DNA of 64,000 bases from Prorocentrum cordatum (GCA_963575745.1 CAUYUJ010004780.1:360812-424811), one strand, 5' to 3'. Shown: positions 10,423-21,087, numbered from the stretch's first letter. Made by a program: numbers and translations. Notes: generated from the letters alone by a model not told the origin.

Positions 10423-10910
10423 GGGGGGGGAGGGCCAGCACCCCCATCCGTCCTATCAGCCCAAGCCAAGAGCAAGGGGAGAACGACGAAACGCATCGGA
10501 GTCACATTGGAACCATATTGACACAATGTTCGGATAAACTAAGGTTTGAAAGGGTCACCTTGGGACAATCTCGAAGTCGTCTCGGACTTACGGGGCCGTT
10601 CTGGGGCCACCTCGCAATAAAATCCAAGTCACGCGGTAGCCTTAGTTCAGTCGGGAGACAATGGGTTAGTCTCGGTGTTTCCTTGTGGCCGCAGGGTTGC
10701 TCTGGGGTCATATTGGGGCCATTGCTTAGCAGGGGTGGGCATCTTGGGGGAATAATGATATTGTGATCAGTTCAAAACCATTTTAGGTCAATATTGGAAT
10801 CATCTTTCTGTTGCTGCCTCTCTCGTTGTTGGTACTGCAGATGTTGCTGTTGCTGCTGGCGTTGATGCTGCTGGTGCTGCTTGGGCTGCCCGTGGTGCTG
10901 ATGCTGGTGC

Positions 10911-11290
10911 TGTGTTAAATTTGGTGCCCTCTTGGAGCCATCTTGGAGCCCTCTTGTGGCCCTCTTGGGGCCCTACGGGGGCCTTCTGAGGGCCATTAAG
11001 ACGCCTCCGAGCGGGCCAAACAAATTCAACGCACATTTAACAAAAAAACGCCTCCTTATCGGAGAGCGTCTTGTGTTAAATGTTTGTTTATACTTTTGGC
11101 CCTCTTGGAGCCATCTTGGGTCTCTCTTGGGGCCATCCTGGGCCCTCTTCGGTCCCTGCAGGAGCCCTCTGAGGCCTCCAGGAGGGCCAATTCATTAATA
11201 CACTGTTAAAAAGAAACGCCTCCTTATTGGAGAGCGTCTTGTGTTAAATGTATGTTAAATTTCTGGTCCTCTTAATGAAACCCCAAGAAG
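10911..11290. repeat. Tandem repeat, about 165-bp unit with internal hairpin
   Basis: Two and a fraction copies start at about 10911, 11072 and 11240 with TGTTAAAT. Each carries CCCTCTTGGAGCCATCTTGG and near its end AACGCCTCCTTAT(C/T)GGAG followed by AGCGTCTTGTGTTAAATG. The CGCTCTCC/GGAGGCG-type complementarity allows a short hairpin. It lies within a wider field (10.5-12.6 kb) of loose CTTGGGGCC-type repeats with no supported gene. Confidence 0.6.
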
Positions 11291-12161
11291 GTCCAAGAGA
11301 GACCCAAGAAGGCCCCAAAATAATGTTTTGTTTAGCTTCCACGCGGGAGGGTCACAATGTATCCGCTGTTTGTACACATGCTTCCTCTTGAGGGGCTCGG
11401 CTTGAGGCTCGGAGGGCCTTCAGGAAAGTTCCAGCCTGAGGTATCCAAAGACTTCGCGTGAGCTTCGAATGCGATTGCGCTGCTCCAAGGCGGCTCCGAG
11501 ACGCCCCCAAGAACGCCCCAAAACGCTCACAATGGCTTCACGACGGCCAGAGAGACCCTGCAGACGCCCCGGGGGGGCTCCAAGAGGACCCCCTCGGGGG
11601 CTCCACGAGGCCAGAACCATAGTTGTTCTCATGGTTTTCTGTCGGATTTTAGCGTTCTCGCTTTTTCTGGGTTCCAGCGGCGCTCCAAGACGGCCCAAGA
11701 GGCCGCCAGGATCGCCCCAAGACGGCCTAAGAGGCCACCGAAGAGGGCCCCAAGACGACCCACGATGGCACCAAGACGACCCATGATGCCACAATGCGGC
11801 CCAAGGAGCCCCCAGGACGGCCCCAAGAGGGAACCCAGGGGACCACTGGAACTCATGTTGCGAGACTTTGTCCATCAGGATCGCCTCTTGTGAAGCGGCG
11901 TGAGGGCATGCGGAGAGCCTTCGCAAGTCGACGCGGCGCTGGGGTCACGTATCCAAACATTGTACGAATTCGTACGTTTCTGAAACGATCGCCGAGCCTC
12001 TTGAGAGCCCTTCTGGTGGCCTCTAGGGGCCTGCTGGTGGTTTCTTGGGGCCTGATAGCGGGCCTCTTGGGCGCCTCTTGAGGTCAGTTGAGGCTTCTTT
12101 GGGGCTTCTTAGGGCGTCTTGGGGGGCCCTGTGGGGGCCTCTTGGGGGCCTGCTGAGGCAC
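11291..12161. other. CTTGGGGCC-type repeat field, no gene
   Basis: The sequence is a loose series of CCAAGACGGCC and CTTGGGGCC motifs in both orientations. Frames are long only because of the repeat composition. Nothing else is recognised. Confidence 0.45.
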
Positions 12162-12456
12162 CAAGAAGGCCCCGAGAAGACTCCAAGAAGGTCCCGAAAA
12201 AAGTCCAGGTCCGCCGGAAATGCTGCAAAACCATTTCCGGGTGACCGGGAGACCTCTCGGTGCCCTCTTGGAGCTCTCTTGGGGGGCTTCTGGACGGCTT
12301 GGGAGTGTTCAAGAAAGCCCCAAGAAGGCCCTGGGAAAACTCCAAGAAGATCCCGAAAAGCCTCCGTGCCACCCGGAGATGCTGCACCAGCATCTCTGGG
12401 TGACCGGAGACCTCTCGGGGCCCTCTTGGAGCTTTCTTGGGGGGCTCCAAGACGGT
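12162..12456. repeat. Tandem duplication, 159-bp period
   Basis: Two copies start at 12162 and 12321 with CAAGAAGGCC. Each contains a short palindrome, CCGGAAATG...CATTTCCGG in the first and CCGGAGATGC...GCATCTCTGG in the second, followed by GTGACCGG, GAGACCTCTCGG and CCCTCTTGGAGCT. The paired changes keep the hairpin, as expected if secondary structure matters. Confidence 0.7.
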
Positions 12457-12670
12457 GGGGGGGAGGGCGGGAGAGGGGGGGGATCTCCTGGAGATGCGGA
12501 CGCGGAGGAGGGGGCGGCTTCCGGGATCCTGGTGGGGGCCTCTTGGGCGCCTCTTGAGGTCAGTGGAATTTCTTGGGCGCCTCTCAGGGCCTCCTGGGGG
12601 TCCTGTGGAACCCTTGAGGCGTCTTTGGGGGTTCTCGGGGGTGTCGTGGTACCCTTTCGGGGGCCGAGAA

Positions 12671-13209
12671 GCGATGTTGTTGTTGCTGCTGTTGTTGCTG
12701 CTGCTGCTGTTGTTGTTGTTGTTGCTGTTGTTGCTACTGTTGTTGTTATTGTTGTTGCTTTGTTGTATGTGTAAGTGTATTTGTAGCTGTTGCTCCTGTT
12801 GTCGTCGCTGTTGTCGCTTGTTGTTATTGCTGCTGCTGTTGTTGTTGTTGCTGTTGCTGTTTATGTGACTGTTGTTTGCTGGTATTTCTTAGTGTTGTGT
12901 TGGTTGGCTATGAGTTGTTGTTATTGTTGTTGTTTTCTTCGTTGTTGTTGTCGTTTGTTGTTGCGGTTCGCTGTCGTGCCGTATAACGTCATTTCAAGGG
13001 TAGACGCGCACGCCATCAAACAAAAACACAGACTGCACTACACAGACTGCACCAGACCGATTGTACCACGTAGGTTAAACACCACCACATCTTTTGCACC
13101 ACATAAACTACACCACGTAGACTGCACCACATATATACCACAACATGCATTGCACCATGTAGGTTGCACCACGTCGACTGTGCCCCAGCACTTGTGCACC
13201 TCATAGATT
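12671..13209. repeat. Left arm of a long inverted repeat
   Basis: The arm starts in a (TTG)n/(CTG)n tract and continues through GCGGTTCGCTGTCGTGC, GTAGACGCGCACGCCAT, ACCGATTGTACCACGTA and GCACCACGTCGACTG to GTGCACCTCATAGA. The same segments recur in reverse order and orientation at 13463-13900. Small indels separate the arms, for example an extra copy of ACTGCACTACACAG in the left arm. No coding function is seen. Confidence 0.85.
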
Positions 13210-13223
13210 ACTTCTGATACCAG

Positions 13224-13457
13224 AGATCAGACTGTTCTCGCCGCCCAGACATGTGATGATTTGTATTGGAACCGCCTGTTCTGACAGGGATCGCGTGCCA
13301 TTCCAGGGACCAGAAACCAAGGATCAGACTGTTCCCGCCGCCCAAACATGCGATGATTTGTATTGGAACCGCCCGTTCCGACAGGGATGGCGTTCCATTC
13401 CGGGGGTCAGAAACCAGGGATCAGGCCATTCTCGCCCTCCAAACATGCGATGATTTG
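13224..13457. repeat. 97-bp tandem repeat in the spacer of the inverted repeat
   Basis: Copies begin at 13224, 13321 and 13418 (the third is partial) with (A/G)GATCAG. Each has CATG(T/C)GATGATTTGT, ATTGGAACCGCC, GTTC(T/C)GACAGGGAT and CCATTCC. Two full copies and one of about 40 bp are present. The block fills nearly all of the 250-bp loop between the two arms. Confidence 0.9.
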
Positions 13458-13462
13458 TCTAG

Positions 13463-13900
13463 TATTCTATGAGGTGCACAACTGGTGGGGCGCAGTCGAC
13501 GTGGTGCAACCTAAACGGTGCAATGCATGGTGTGACATGTATGTGTCGCAATCGATGTGGTACAACCTACGTGGTGCAAGAGATGTGGTGAACAATTTAC
13601 GTGGTACAATCGGTCTGGCACAATGGCGTGCGCGTCTACTTGTAAAATGACGGCGTATAGCACGACAGCGAACCGCAGCAACAAAAGACAACAACGACGA
13701 CAACAGCAGCAGCGCCAACCAACAACAACAACGACAACAGCAACAGCAGCAGCAGCAACAACAACTAACGACAACAACGATGGCGACGACGACGACGACG
13801 ACGACTACGACTACGACTTCGACTACGACGACGACGACAACTACGACGATGACGATGACGACGAGGACGAGGACGAGGACGAGGAAGACGACGGCGACGA
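13463..13900. repeat. Right arm of the long inverted repeat
   Basis: It is the reverse complement of 12671-13209, from TCTATGAGGTGCAC through CAGTCGACGTGGTGC, TACGTGGTACAATCGGT and ATGGCGTGCGCGTCTAC to GCACGACAGCGAACCGC, then a (CAA)n/(GAC)n tract that mirrors the (TTG)n tract only loosely. The outer boundary is blurred by microsatellite expansion (GAC/TAC repeats to about 13945). Confidence 0.85.
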
Positions 13901-14014
13901 CCACTACAACTTCTACTTCTACTACTACTACAACTACTACTATTAATAATCGGCCGATCCGGCGTGTGAGTTCCTGACAGCGTGGGCTTGAGCTCGCTCA
14001 AGCTTCGCTCTGGC

Positions 14015-14540
14015 GAGGGGGGGGGGGACTGACGCGAACTGACGCGGGCTGACGTTTTTCCGGCCCCGGGACCCGGGACCCGGGACGGGCGCGCTCTGGA
14101 GGGGGGGGGGCTGCGCGAGCTGACCTGACCGGCCCCGGGACCCGGGACCTGGGCGCGCTCCTGGGAGGGCGGGGGGGCTGACGCGAGCTGACGCGAGCTG
14201 ACGCAGGCTGACGTCTTTCCGGCCCTGGGACCTGGGACCCGGGCGCGTTCCTGGGAGAGGGGGGTGGGGGGGCTGACGCGAGCTGACGCGAGTGACGCGG
14301 GCTGCGCGCGGGCTGACGCCTTTCCGTCCCAGGGTCCCAGGACCCGGGCGCGCTCCTGGGAGGGGGGAGGGAAACCGGTCCCGGGACCCGGACCCGGGAC
14401 CCGGGCGCGGTTCCCGGGACCCGGGACCCGAGACCGGCGCGGGACCTGGGACCCGCGACCCGGGACCGGCGCGGGACCCGGGACCCGGGACCGACGCGGG
14501 ACCCGGCCCCGGGGCCCGGGGCCCGGGACCGGCGCGCCCA
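14015..14540. repeat. GC-rich tandem repeat (CCCGGGA / GACGCGAGCTGACGC)
   Basis: About four irregular units of 90-110 bp alternate GCTGACGCGAGCTGACGC, TTTCCGGCCC, GGGACCCGGGACC and GCGCGCTCCTGGGAG plus a G-run. The last 150 bp are almost pure CCCGGGACC repeats. The sequence is highly self-complementary. Confidence 0.8.
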
Positions 14541-14640
14541 AAGGCTCATCCAAGTGGATAAAGATCCACGCGTGGATCAATATCCCCACATGAAGTATGT
14601 AATCCACTTGCGCGAGTGGATATGCTTAAATCCACTTGAG

Positions 14641-14865
14641 TGGCACGCACATACATGCATGTATGCATTCGTACATTCATACGTCCGTACATCCATACAT
14701 CCCTACGTTCATTCGTTCGTTCGTTCATTCATTCATACATACATGCATCGGTAGATACAGAGCACAACACAGCACAGCACCGCACCGCACCGCACCGCAC
14801 TTCGTGGCACTGCACTGCATCGCACTGCACTCCACTGCACGGCACAGCACAACACAGCACCCCAA
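14641..14865. repeat. Tetranucleotide (CATA/CATT) and pentanucleotide (GCACN) microsatellites
   Basis: Positions 14641-14750 are (CATN)n with ATTCGTTCGTTCGTTC in the middle. Positions 14756-14865 are a GCAC(A/C/T)-type five-base repeat. No gene is supported here. Confidence 0.8.
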
Positions 14866-14937
14866 GAGTTCCCATCAGGTCGTGCAAATCGCGAAGCGAT
14901 CCATGTATGACCTCGGACGGCACATTCATTTTAGCAA

Positions 14938-15902
14938 TCAGCAGTACTTGTCGTATACCAAGTGCAGCCACTTGAAAAGCACGGAGAAGGTGAGCGTTGA
15001 AGCGTGCACGCTATGGCACACCTCGAGAATCAACCGAACTAAATCTTCATCGCTGTAGCACCACCAATGTCGGGGGTTTCCCCACTCAGGCGCTTGCCAC
15101 TGTGTGAGGTGAAGCCACAGGTGCAGCTTTGGTGATATTTTCCAAAGCCTGTGACCCAAATTGTATGCATGCTTAGCAAGGTGGCAGCATAAGTCTGCCG
15201 CACTTTGGCCTAAGCGCGGAAGCTCTTCTTTCGCCTGGCCAGATAGAAACATTGATTCAGAGTAGACTGAAACATAGAATCTTACCAACCTGCCGCAGAG
15301 GTGTAACATGCACTGGTCTTCGCCTGAATCGTTCATATAAGTTTCAACATTGTGAAGAGCATAGGGTGCCAAACTTCGGACTGCCGCTGCCTGACCTTTC
15401 ATCTTCGGCCGGGCTTTTGACGTCCTGAGGCGGTCCTGGGTGATCCCTTGAGCCAATTCTCACATTTTGTGGTTTTGTGCCAATTCTTGAGATGATCATT
15501 GAGTAGCTCGAGCTTTTCCTTGAAGTTCCTTCCACCAAAACATCCTCTCACAAAGGCCAAGATGAATAGCACGTTCCCTATAATGTGCGCCGCCGCGCCC
15601 GGGTCAACAGCGTGTAATATGTCGATTGCGAGACAATCGAGTCTAACACCGACTGGCATGCTAAGTAATACTGGGACGCTCGAGCCACGATGAACCAAGT
15701 GTTCGATATATGCCTCATGGGTCCAGCGTGTTGCACTCCATGGGGCATGAGCAGAAAAATCGTTGAATCCGAACGCGGGCCTCCCGCCCCTGCAAGGCGG
15801 GCAGCGACGACTGAGCGCCACCGCCGCCGAGTGCCAATTGGATGCGCCCTGGCCCTCGGCATCGTTGAGCGCTCCATGGTTCGCCAGGTGCCCGTCGTGC
15901 AC
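14938..15902 (-). pseudogene. Fragment of putative DDE-like transposase family (related to gene E at 41.1-43.0 kb)
   Basis: Two minus-strand frames join through a one-base shift near 15450. The first contains VRLDCLAIDILHAVDPGAAA followed by HIIGN. The second contains SPKLHLWLHLTQWQ and NPRHWWCYSDEDLV, and ends at 14938. Gene E in the 41-43 kb insertion has the same blocks in the same order (LKLDWLHVVDLGV, VKPKMRMFLELC, HWNYRDEDFGG). The D-x2-H-x-VD and (Y/S)-x-DED blocks are candidate catalytic acidic positions of a DDE nuclease. The N-terminal half of the protein is missing, and the fragment abuts a LINE remnant at about 15.9 kb. The frameshift marks it as dead. Confidence 0.55.
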
Positions 15903-16720
15903 CGTCGCGCAGGCCTTGGTTGGCGAGCGCGGCGACCGCGCGCTCCTCGCGCCCCGTGGACTGCAGCGGGGCGTCGTCCACGACGCTGCCGAGGTCGAGG
16001 TTGGGCATGTCCACCGCGCGGTCCATGATCAACATCAAAAGCATCCCCATCATCAGGTCAGCGAACGAGCAGCCAGCCACGACGCCGTTCCACTGGCTGA
16101 AAGCCCCACGGCCAGGCCCTCGAGCGCCAGGACCCTCGGCAAGCTGAAGCCGACCGCCATCCGCAGCAGCAGCACGCTGAAATCCAGGACCCGAGCCTTG
16201 ACCACGAGCAGGCGCCAGCGGATGAGCTCGTAGGCCTTGGTGAGGCCAAGCAAGATGGACGCCGCTGTCCAACCGCGTGCCGATGCATGCTCGGCTTGCG
16301 CGGGCTGCTTCCACGCGCAGGCCCCGCAGCTCTTGCCCTGGCCGTCCATTCCATGCACGCAGTCGCGCCTGTGGCTGTCGGCCCATCTGCCGCCCTCGCC
16401 ATGCCTGAGCCAGCGGGTCAGCGGCCGCGCCGTCTCAGGAAATATCCCGATCGTACGGCGGCCCCCCTCTGGCTTGGGTATCAGAGCCTCGCGCATGAGG
16501 GCATGGCCAATGGCGCGTGCCCCGTAGCCGGCATGCAGTCCCATATGCAGATGAGCGCCATGATGGCGCGGTCGCCGAGCAGCGCGCAGTGCCTCGGGTG
16601 CACCGCGTCGCAACCCAGACCTGTGACTCCCGAGACGGTGAGCGACGCTCTCTGCACCTCCTCGACCGTGGGAAAATCGACCGCGACACCGTCGAAGTCG
16701 TCGCCCTGCCACTCGATCGC
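15900..16720 (-). pseudogene. LINE-A reverse transcriptase fragment
   Basis: The frame starting at 16712 has LIPKPEGGRRTIGIFPETAR (residues about 77-96), the conserved 'xPKP-GG-RPI' entry of LINE RTs. It then has LLGLTKAYELIRWRLL, corresponding to the LDLxKAFExV motif, but the catalytic Asp is Gly156. A shift near 16.07 kb leads into GVVAGCSFADLMMG and GSVVDD, the GxxxGxxxA block and the (Y/F/V)xDD box. Frameshift and lost Asp make it a pseudogene. Confidence 0.6.
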
Positions 16721-17071
16721 GCCCAGGCCTGGCCCCCCCTTAGACCGCACCTGGTGCCAGGGCTCGATGGCTGCCCTGGCCCTAATGGCCTGCGCCCTGC
16801 CAGGGGCCGCGGCGGGCGAGGCAATCGACCGCGGGTCGTCCTGCTTCAGCCACTTGAGGGCCTGCCTCATACCGTCCTACCTCGTCGAGTCCCTCGACCA
16901 GTCAATCCAAATGCGGTGCCGTCTGTAGGCCGCCTTATCCGCAGTCCATCGAGCGCGCTCGCGGAGGCCCTCCTCCGGCCGATCCAGCTCGCCCTCGCTA
17001 GCCGCGTCGAGGCGCCGGACGGCGGCCCCCCATTGCGCCCGCGTCTCAGCCTTCGAGGTGGCGTTGGTCAT
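16481..17071 (-). pseudogene. LINE-A pre-RT region
   Basis: Frames 17071-16877 and 16870-16481 carry a basic region (ERARWTADKAAYRRHRIWID) and VSGVTGLGCDAVHPRHCALL. The latter resembles the segment preceding RT in LINEs (xxxAGxGxDxWHPRxLxxL). A stop or shift near 16.87 kb separates the two frames. Confidence 0.5.
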
Positions 17072-17079
17072 TGGCCTGG

Positions 17080-18327
17080 ACCTCGCGGGCCTGACCTGGA
17101 GCTCCTTGCTAGCGCGGAGGTAGGCCGGCGCCAGCAGCGGCCCCTCCTTGGGCCCGAGGTCGGTCAGTCAGAAGCGCTGTCGCGCCGATAAGAGCATGCA
17201 TCTACCCGCGCTGAAACTCGAGGCGTCGCGCAGGCCGCCCAGGGCCTGGCAGGTAGACCGACTCCGCCCGCGATGCCCCCGCGCCCCGCGGTAGGTCGCA
17301 CTTTCAGCCCAGTCGGCAGGCCTCCTTCATCGCGCTACCCACTCGAGATTCGTTCATTTGGCGCTCCTGAACTACTGCGGCGGCGACGCCCTTGGGGATC
17401 CTCTGCTCCTCGAGCTGCGTGAGCATGCTGGACTGGCCCGTCGCGTTGACCGAGGGGATCTGGCAGCGTGGGCCGCTCGCCGCCTCCCCCTGGCCGTCGC
17501 GGTCCTCGCCAACGCCCCCCGGGCAGGGTTGGCCGTGCCGCTGATGGCTGGGCCGGCGCATGCGCCGACGCCCTCTCCATGCTGGCCCCCCGGCCCCCCC
17601 TCGACCGCCCCTTGCTGCACCCCCCGCGCCCGCCCCCGGTCGCTGGCGGCGAGCGGGTGGGAGACATCGGGGGAGGTGCTCGGAGGGGCGGCAGCTTCGA
17701 CCTCTGCGAGGTTTCGGCCCGCAGCCCTTCCGCCCGCGCTCGTCCGCGTCGCATGCCGCTGCAACTGACGCCGCGTGGCCAAGGCGGCCAGCTCGCGCGG
17801 AAGCAATGTTTCCCGTGGCCGATAGCGACGCCGAGGCCCTCCGCGCGGGCGCTGTGGAAGCAGGCGCGGGCCCCTGACCCGAGCCCCTGGGCTTGCACCA
17901 GCCTCTGCGCGCAGCGCGAACGCCGCGCTCGCGCCGGCTGTCCTGCGCGGCGTGGTTGGCGTCGATCGCTGCCGCGGCGGCGGGGCCCACGGGCCCGTCA
18001 AGCCTCTGCTCCTGCGCGGACGGCCGCGGCCGCCAAGGCCCTGCAGGCGGCCCCCCGACAGTTGCGCCCAGCGGTCGCCGCGGCCGCCCTTGGCAAGTGA
18101 GACCCGCTCGGCTGGGCTGCGACCGCGCGCCGGGAGCAGCGGCAGCAGGCCCGGCGCCACCCGCTTGCCCATCCCGCGTCGCGGGCGGGGCCGTGCCAGG
18201 CTCGTCGGCGAGCACTGGCTGGGCCGCTGCGCCCCCCGACGGCTCGCCAACGACAGGTGCTCCTTCCCCACTCTCGCGCTGCTGGCGACTGGCGCCTGCG
18301 CTCAGTGGCGAGGCCGTCGCGCATGGC
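17080..18327. other. GC-rich decayed LINE-A interior
   Basis: All six frames are long because of GC content, but none shows a domain. The position between coiled-coil and pre-RT is where an endonuclease should be; no GDFN, DY-xxS or SDH motif was found. Confidence 0.4.
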
Positions 18328-19262
18328 CTAGGCCCCCCTGCCCCTTGCGCTCGAGCTCCTGCGACCCAAGCCCGAAAGCCCGAGCGGCGTCTGGACGGCC
18401 GAGCGCAGCTGCTCCCGGGGCCGCACCTTGAGCCGCTCGCATGACTCCCTCTCGCTGGGCTCGATGTCGAGGTCCTGCATGCCGAAGGCGTCGTCATCGT
18501 AGAGCTCAAGCATTTCACCCTTGCACGAGGCCGAGAGGTCGAGGCCTGCTTTGGGTGAGGCTGGCTGGGCTTGTGCACCCGATGGGGTGAGGCCCGCCTT
18601 CGCCCTCGTGGCCTCGGGAGTCTGGTCCAGGATTGCCTTGGCGTGCTGCACCTCCACGGTCGCGTCGTTGCACTCCGTCTTTGCATCCTCCAGCCACTCG
18701 TCGGCCTCGACCACCGTCTGCACCGCAGCAGCGAAAGCCGACTCCGCACGGCGCAAGCGGATGTCGGCTGCTGGGGCCTCCTCCTCGAGCAGCTTGACCC
18801 TCGGCACTGGTGGCGGGGCCGCTGGCACGAGCGCCACCTCGACCTGCTCGATCGACGCCCGCTCCTCGGGGTCCACGGAGTCGGCCAGCTGCGCCAGCAG
18901 CTCCTGGACACCAGGCTGCCCTAGCCGCGCCACGGTACCGTCCGAGAGGGCCAGGCTGACACTGCGGGTGCGGGCTCCTTGGGGTTTGCGGGCGTCGGCC
19001 GATTGGGCACGCTACAAGGCCCCTGCCTGGCCGCCTCCGTCGCGCCAGTGGCCCGTGATCCTCAGGCCCAGCACGTGCCCACACTTGTAGCACTCTTCCT
19101 TCGTGGCGCAGGTTCAGCCATAGCCACACGCCGTGCACTTGCGGTAGTCGGTCCGCCTGCTCGGGCCTTGGGCCCTAGGCCTGCTGCCCCCCTCTCGTCT
19201 TGCCAGCGCAGCCTTTGTCACCCAGCGACAATTGGAGCAAAGGAAAGGGGCTGGCAGGCGTG
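18328..19262 (-). pseudogene. LINE-A N-terminal zinc-finger and coiled-coil region
   Basis: Near 19.25 kb the frame reads APFLCSNCRWVTKAAL; at 19.15 kb it reads KCTACGYG, stops at a TGA, and in the same register continues TCATKEECYKCGHVLG. The C-x2-C pairs resemble zinc ribbons. From 18933 an acidic/alanine-rich helix region follows (EEEAPAADIRLRRAESAFAA), predicted to be coiled-coil. The single in-frame TGA and later frame loss show decay. The polarity and spacing fit the first part of a LINE ORF. Confidence 0.4.
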
Positions 19263-19309
19263 CGGAGTCTGGTCGCCTGTCGACCGCGGAGCTCGCCCTC
19301 GAGCCTCGC

Positions 19310-19331
19310 CTTGAGCCACAATTTCTACGGA
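19310..19331 (-). other. Dinoflagellate spliced-leader relic at LINE-A 5' end
   Basis: The minus strand reads TCCGTAG-AAATTG-TGGCTCAAG. Compared with the 22-nt dinoflagellate spliced leader (DCCGTAGCCATT then TTGGCTCAAG) it matches 19 of 22 positions with no gap; the three differences are in the centre. The leader is added to nuclear mRNAs by trans-splicing, so a genomic copy directly before a retroelement ORF indicates reverse transcription of a mature mRNA. Confidence 0.8.
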
Positions 19332-20967
19332 CGTAAACCTCTCGGATCAACCAATGACCCATGGGGCCCTCTGGGCCTCGTGCATAAGGGGTGCTCAAGA
19401 GGCCAAGTGGGCCTCCCTGGGGATCCCTGGGACACCGTGGGCTAAGGACACGTCTGGCAACACCCGAGGCTGGGGCTCGGTCGATGCCGCCGCCGCCGCC
19501 GCCGGGAGCTGGGGCGCACAAGCGGCGGGCGCGTGGCCAAGCAGCCGCCGCACGCGGCCCACGAACTGGTGGAAGTCGCCGCCGCCACTAGGGTCCTCGG
19601 GGGAGTCTCCGCCTCGTTTCGCCCAGCCTGGCCCGCCCCCCTCGCCCGCAAGTGATTCGCAACGTGGGATCTCGGGGCCCACACCCCCGCCCACTCGAGG
19701 GCGAGCAACGAAGATTGCACTGCAAAGCGCGATGGCGGGCGTACGCTGTCCTCGATGGCAGCCGCTGCGCTGGCGCTGCGAGCTACGGCCGCCAGCGCCA
19801 GCTTGGCGGCGCGCCCCCGCGTCTTGGCGTTCTGTCCGAAGCCGGCGGCCCGCAGACCAGCGTGGGGGCCCCGGCGGACGGTGATCGTCGTGTACAGCTC
19901 ACAGTCCCACCTGGCTCGCGCCGCGCCTGCCCCGACACGGGGCCCTGTGGGGGCCCCAAACGGATACAGTGTGTCAGGAAGCAACTACCGGGAGGTCTTC
20001 GTCGCAAGGACCAGGGAAGATTCAGACCCATTGGGGGGCTGCTACTCCAGAGTAGGCCGCAGATAAATTCAGCGGGATCAGGCCAGATTAAGCGGGATTG
20101 GACCGGATTAAGCCGGATTTCGGACCAGGGCAAAATCAGAATTTGACCTCGAAGGAATTGCATCCGCAAATGTGGTCCCACACGGAAATGACTTCTTTTC
20201 TCGTCCGTGGTTTCCCCTCCAGGGCGGGTTTTCTAAGTTTCTAACCCCCCTTTACCACTCCCTACCCTGGGTCTGGACCCTCGAGCATCTAAGATGGCCC
20301 AAGATGAACGCTGATAGCTCAAGATAGCCTTAAGTATAAAACAAAAATAACCCAACACGGCTTGAGACATTCTCCAACACGTCTCCAAGAGGCCCAAAGA
20401 CCGCCAGAACACGCATCGAGGTGACCACGTAGCCTCCGCAGGATGCCCCGAGAGACCCAAACCCCTCCAAACCTGTAGTGCTTCAGTGGTTACTTCTCCA
20501 TCGCCCTTTCACTTGCGATAGGCTCCTGAGACCTCCAAATGTCGCTGAGACTGGCCACGGGGGCTCCAAGGCAGGCTCCCAGATAGCCCCCCAAAGATCC
20601 TCCCCGAAACGCCCCCGACCCGCCCCAGGCGCGCTCCGAGAGAAGAAAGATTCTGGAGACTCCGACAGGGGCGAGGCGAGCCAACACTGTCCCCCTTCTG
20701 CCGTTGATGAGGCCCTCGAAAGACCACCTGCTTTTGAGAGAATATGGCCTCTCGGGCTGGCGGCAAGCGAGGGGGGTACGCGAGGAGGAGGAGGCCTTCC
20801 CAGAAGGCGGCGTGACTTCTCAGAAGCCCTCGCGCCTTCTGAAAATGTTATGTCTGTCTTCGGAAATGGCTTGGAACAACTTCTCAGAAGGCGCGGGGAC
20901 TTCCGAGCCCTCTGAGAAGGCCCGCCCCTGCTCACTTCCTCCCATCGCTCGCCACTGATCGGGGGCC
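19332..20967. other. No gene supported; short GC-rich and GGATTAAGC repeats
   Basis: The sequence 19.4-20.0 kb is GC-rich with long but featureless frames. At 20060-20130 a short repeat of GGATTAAGC(C/G)GGATT occurs. The sequence 20.2-20.9 kb holds CCAAGATGGCCC-type motifs like those at 10.5-12.6 kb. Confidence 0.4.
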
Positions 20968-21087
20968 ATCCTGCGGACGTCCATTCCCCATGCTTTTTTG
21001 CTTTCGTGCGTGTTTTTTTTTCCGCAGGATGATCCAGGATGCTCCTGAATAATCCCCGCCGAGAAAAAGTGCACACGTCCGAGCGAT
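20968..21087. mobile_element. MITE-like element, copy 2 (120 bp)
   Basis: This is the direct-orientation homologue of 8515-8632. The right end ACACGTCCGAGCGAT is intact. The left end has decayed to ATCCTGCGGACGTCCA. The shared interior includes TTTCGTGCGTGTTTTTTT and CCGCCGAGAAAAA. Confidence 0.6.

Larger units (their letters stand above)
15900..19331 (-). mobile_element. LINE-type retrotransposon remnant (LINE-A), 5' end at a spliced-leader relic
   Basis: Minus-strand pieces appear in LINE order: a cysteine-rich N-terminus (19.26-19.05 kb), an Ala/Glu-rich coiled-coil (18.93-18.3 kb), a pre-RT segment (17.07-16.5 kb) and RT motifs (16.5-15.97 kb). Its 5' limit coincides with a 19/22 match to the dinoflagellate spliced leader at 19310-19331, as expected if the element was copied from a trans-spliced transcript. 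The 3' part is missing where the transposase fragment begins. No endonuclease domain is recognisable. Confidence 0.55.

Noticed and set aside
17304-18911. 535-codon minus-strand frame in the LINE-A interior
   Set aside because: It is Arg/Ser/Ala-rich and overlaps other equally long frames on both strands; the pattern is set by GC content. It shows no endonuclease motif.
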